From NCBI GenBank assembly GCA_963724385.1, contig CAVRUJ010000001.1:2480001-2544000 (forward strand): a stretch of 64,000 nt of DNA, in the 5' to 3' direction. The DNA is from DASXQK01 sp963724385. GTDB taxonomy: Bacteria > Pseudomonadota > Alphaproteobacteria > Dongiales > Dongiaceae. The notes beneath the pieces are model-generated. The model searched no databases. It had not been told where the DNA came from and worked only from the letters and a program-made list of their open reading frames with translations. Below, piece after piece: positions 62,181-64,000 of this stretch (the first letter of the stretch is position 1; each line of letters opens with the position of its first letter). The position numbers and the translations under genes were made by a program.

Positions 62181-62855
62181 ATGTGCGGGCGCTACACCCA
62201 TCGACTGACATGGCCGGAGATCGTCGCACTCTACCGCCTGAGCGAACCGGCGGTGGCGCCGAACGACTTCGGCCCGAGGTACAACATCGCGCCCACCCAG
62301 AGGGCGCCCGTGATCCGGAAGCGCGACGGCGGGCGCGAGTGCGCGATGCTCCGCTGGGGCCTGATCCCGTTCTGGGCCAAGGATGCCAAGATCGCTTACA
62401 AGACCATCAATGCCAGGGCCGAGACCGTGGCGACGGCGCCTTCCTTCCGAGCCGCCTGGAAGGCGCGCCGGTGCCTCATCCCGACCAGCGGTTTCTATGA
62501 GTGGCGGAAGGCGCCGGAAGGCAAGCAGCCCTATCTCATCGGCTTCAAGGACGGCCGCCCCTTCAGCTTCGCGGGCCTGTGGGAAAGCTGGAAGGACAAG
62601 GCCAGCGGCGAGACGATCGAGAGCTACACGATCATCACCGGCGCACCCAACGCGGTGGCCGCTGAGATCCACGACCGCATGCCAGTCATCATCGGGTCGC
62701 AGGACTTCGACCGGTGGCTCGGCGCCGGAATGCCGCCGGTCGATCTGCTCAAACCATACCCGGCGACGGAGATGACAGCCTTCCCCGTGAGCAGGGCGGT
62801 CAACAGCCCGGCCAAGGATGAGCCAAGCCTCGTGGAGCCCATCGCCATCGGCTAG
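62181..62855 (+). CDS. SOS response-associated peptidase (SRAP/YedK, HMCES family), 224 aa
   Basis: It protects abasic sites in single-stranded DNA by forming a DNA-protein crosslink. The start is MCGRYTHRLTWPEIVALYRL (ATG 62181), so Cys2, the crosslinking nucleophile, follows Met. Other hallmarks are YNIAPTQRAPVIRK, LRWGLIPFWAKDAK, INARAETVATAPSFRAAW (Glu) and HDRMPVIIG (His). Longer frames to 62013 would bury Cys2. It is monocistronic and intact. Confidence 0.93.
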   Translation: MCGRYTHRLTWPEIVALYRLSEPAVAPNDFGPRYNIAPTQRAPVIRKRDGGRECAMLRWGLIPFWAKDAKIAYKTINARAETVATAPSFRAAWKARRCLIPTSGFYEWRKAPEGKQPYLIGFKDGRPFSFAGLWESWKDKASGETIESYTIITGAPNAVAAEIHDRMPVIIGSQDFDRWLGAGMPPVDLLKPYPATEMTAFPVSRAVNSPAKDEPSLVEPIAIG

Positions 62856-62880
62856 CCCCGCGCGAGGCCGTGGGGCAAGG

Positions 62881-63321
62881 CTAGCGGCTCAGAAGCTTGC
62901 GCTTGTCTTCGAACTCGGCCTTGTCGATCTCGCCCCTGGCGAAGCGTTCTTCGAGAATGTCGAGGGCGGTGCGGCTCCTCTCGCCATGGAAATGGTGGAA
63001 GTCATGACCATGAAACGGGTGACCGTGGGTCGCCCAACGCACCAGCCACACGAAGATGGCCATGATGCCAATGAGGGCGAAGAGACCGAAGATCGGGCCG
63101 ACAATCATGAAGGGATGCCAGCCCCAGCCAGGCCCATCGGCCCGCCATCCCCACATCATGGGACCGTAGCCGTATGGCGCCGCGGGGACGCTGGGCGAAG
63201 CCGGCTGCTGCTGGGCGAAAGAGGGCAGCGCGGCGATGCAGAAGACGAACGAGACGGCGAACGCAGCCAGTTGTTTCGCCCATCCTTGGATCGCGAGTTT
63301 CGAGGACTTGCTCGCGGACAT
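62881..63321 (-). CDS. SHOCT-domain membrane protein, 146 aa
   Basis: The start MSASKSSKLAIQGWAKQ (63321) follows GGGAGG at good spacing. It has a hydrophobic N-terminus (AFAVSFVFCIAALPSFAQ), a Pro/Gly/Trp-rich spacer (YGYGPMMWGWRADGPGWGW), one further membrane helix (FMIVGPIFGLFALIGIMAIFVW), a His-rich loop (HGHPFHGHDFHHFHG) and the C-terminal SHOCT motif (ILEERFARGEIDKAEFEDKR). SHOCT domains are thought to aid oligomerisation. The His-rich loop could bind metal. Confidence 0.8.
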   Translation of the reverse strand: MSASKSSKLAIQGWAKQLAAFAVSFVFCIAALPSFAQQQPASPSVPAAPYGYGPMMWGWRADGPGWGWHPFMIVGPIFGLFALIGIMAIFVWLVRWATHGHPFHGHDFHHFHGERSRTALDILEERFARGEIDKAEFEDKRKLLSR

Positions 63322-63577
63322 GGGACGACCTCCCGAACAGTAATCCACCCATCATCGTCCGCTCCGGTGCGGTCTCGTTGATCTGGATCAACGGCGGCCG
63401 CTGGGGCCGGCTATGGGCCCAGCACGCGGGCGTTGGGCTGCAGCGGCCGATCCGGTTGGGGTCGCGCGCTTTCGCAATTCTGGGCCACGTGCCGATCAAC
63501 AATCAAGCCGGCCGCCGGCCGCCGCTGTAGAACAGCGCCGCGCCGATCTCGCCCCTTCATGCCTTGGGGGACTGATC

Positions 63578-63712
63578 ATGCCCGCGCTCACCTGTCCTTG
63601 GTGCGGCAAGAGCTTCGCGGCGAAGACGGCCGCCGGCTCGCCTGCGATCTGTTGCTCGTCGAGGTGTCAGCAGCAGCTTGAGCGGATCGGCATTGCGTCG
63701 CTGGCGTCTTGA
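63578..63712 (+). CDS. Small zinc-ribbon protein, 44 aa
   Basis: A GGGGG lies ten bases before ATG 63578. The product is MPALTCPWCGKSFAAKTAAG and continues with SPAICCSSRCQQQLERIGI. Cys pairs in CPWC and a CC-x3-C cluster give a likely zinc ribbon. Short one-ribbon proteins of this kind are common and of unknown function. It is monocistronic. Confidence 0.6.
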   Translation: MPALTCPWCGKSFAAKTAAGSPAICCSSRCQQQLERIGIASLAS

Positions 63713-63873
63713 TCCAAGTCAACGCGGCGCCGCTTCGGAAGGCTACCTTCCTACTGCCCTGACAATGGCGAAACGACCGGGATTGCGGCCCGCTATCCAG
63801 CGTCGATGCGGAGTGAGTCGCCAATGAGGGGGCGAGCTTCAATCCTCGGCCCACTGCCCGAGCAGGGTCACAA

Positions 63874-64000
63874 ATGCACACCACCGCGTTGAAGATCGCC
63901 TCGTTCCTCGCCATAGCTGCTCTTTGCATGGCTTCGAACGCAAGGGCTGATGTCGTCTTTTGCAACAAGTTCGCCCAGCCAGTGTACGTCGCCATCGCCT
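63874..64000 (+). CDS. DUF1036-family secreted protein, 5' end (runs off the window)
   Basis: ATG 63874 opens a signal peptide (MHTTALKIASFLAIAALCMA, cleavage near ARA) followed by DVVFCNKFAQPVYVAIA, the start of a DUF1036 domain, where family members have x-CNKT/F-x2-P/R-V-x-VAI. No stop occurs before base 64000. Family members are small periplasmic or secreted proteins of unknown function. Confidence 0.75.
   Translation, partial: MHTTALKIASFLAIAALCMASNARADVVFCNKFAQPVYVAIA

Overview
This is a GC-rich window (the TIGR04255 module and the flanks of the IS are visibly less GC-rich) of a chromosome that looks alphaproteobacterial, probably Rhizobiales or a relative. The reasons are the RIME-like palindromic intergenic repeats, the four-enzyme HutU/I/F/G histidine route, a SoeABC-type sulfite dehydrogenase, and many short overlapping operons. 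I cannot name a genus.

Bases 1-7635 are an accessory and decaying zone next to the 3' end of a tRNA-Ser(UGA) gene. It holds the start of an extradiol dioxygenase gene that leaves the window, and a second truncated copy of that gene's first 240 bases plus its upstream region. It also holds three broken copies of one small-protein gene, a lipoprotein, a coiled-coil secreted protein, and a PAP2 phosphatase remnant. Between them lies an intact three-gene module (TIGR04255 protein plus two unknown proteins) that appears to have landed inside one of the broken small genes.

Bases 7769-14364 carry an HSL-type esterase, two small membrane proteins (one of 25 residues), a PaiB-type protein, an MFS exporter, an acyl-CoA synthetase and two kinds of hairpin repeat. 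Bases 14461-18719 form an overlapping operon that would convert 3-oxoadipate to succinyl-CoA and acetyl-CoA (CoA-transferase subunits A and B, then thiolase), followed by an iron-sulfur protein and a glutamine amidotransferase. The B subunit seems to start at a CTG codon.

Bases 20057-31415 are the histidine utilisation region: hutU, hutG, hutI and hutF. A HutC-like operator lies between hutU and a frameshifted acyl-CoA dehydrogenase, which is itself coupled to an acyl-CoA ligase. A frameshifted IS481-family element with a 6-bp target duplication sits between hutG and hutI. No hutH is present in the window. Next come a non-pyrrolysine MttB-family methyltransferase, an FtsH paralogue, and a complete fluoride-response locus (riboswitch, terminator, crcB, DUF190).

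Bases 35940-42786 hold an MFS transporter, a desaturase divergent from an XRE-GFA-GFA-PhnD-like overlapping operon, and a CocE-type hydrolase. Bases 42820-47771 are soeCBA with a divergent tusA, a sulfite-oxidation locus. Bases 47775-57000 carry a Sel1/peptidoglycan-binding/trypsin fusion, a TAXI binding protein, an lpxD-like gene overlapping a caiD-like gene, an ADP-forming acyl-CoA synthetase, a beta-propeller protein and an FAH-family hydrolase. Bases 57137-61867 hold an HDAC-like deacetylase and a four-gene dipeptide-type ABC transporter whose two ATPases both lack canonical catalytic motifs. The right end has RIME-like repeats, a SRAP/YedK gene, a SHOCT protein, a zinc-ribbon peptide and the start of a DUF1036 gene.
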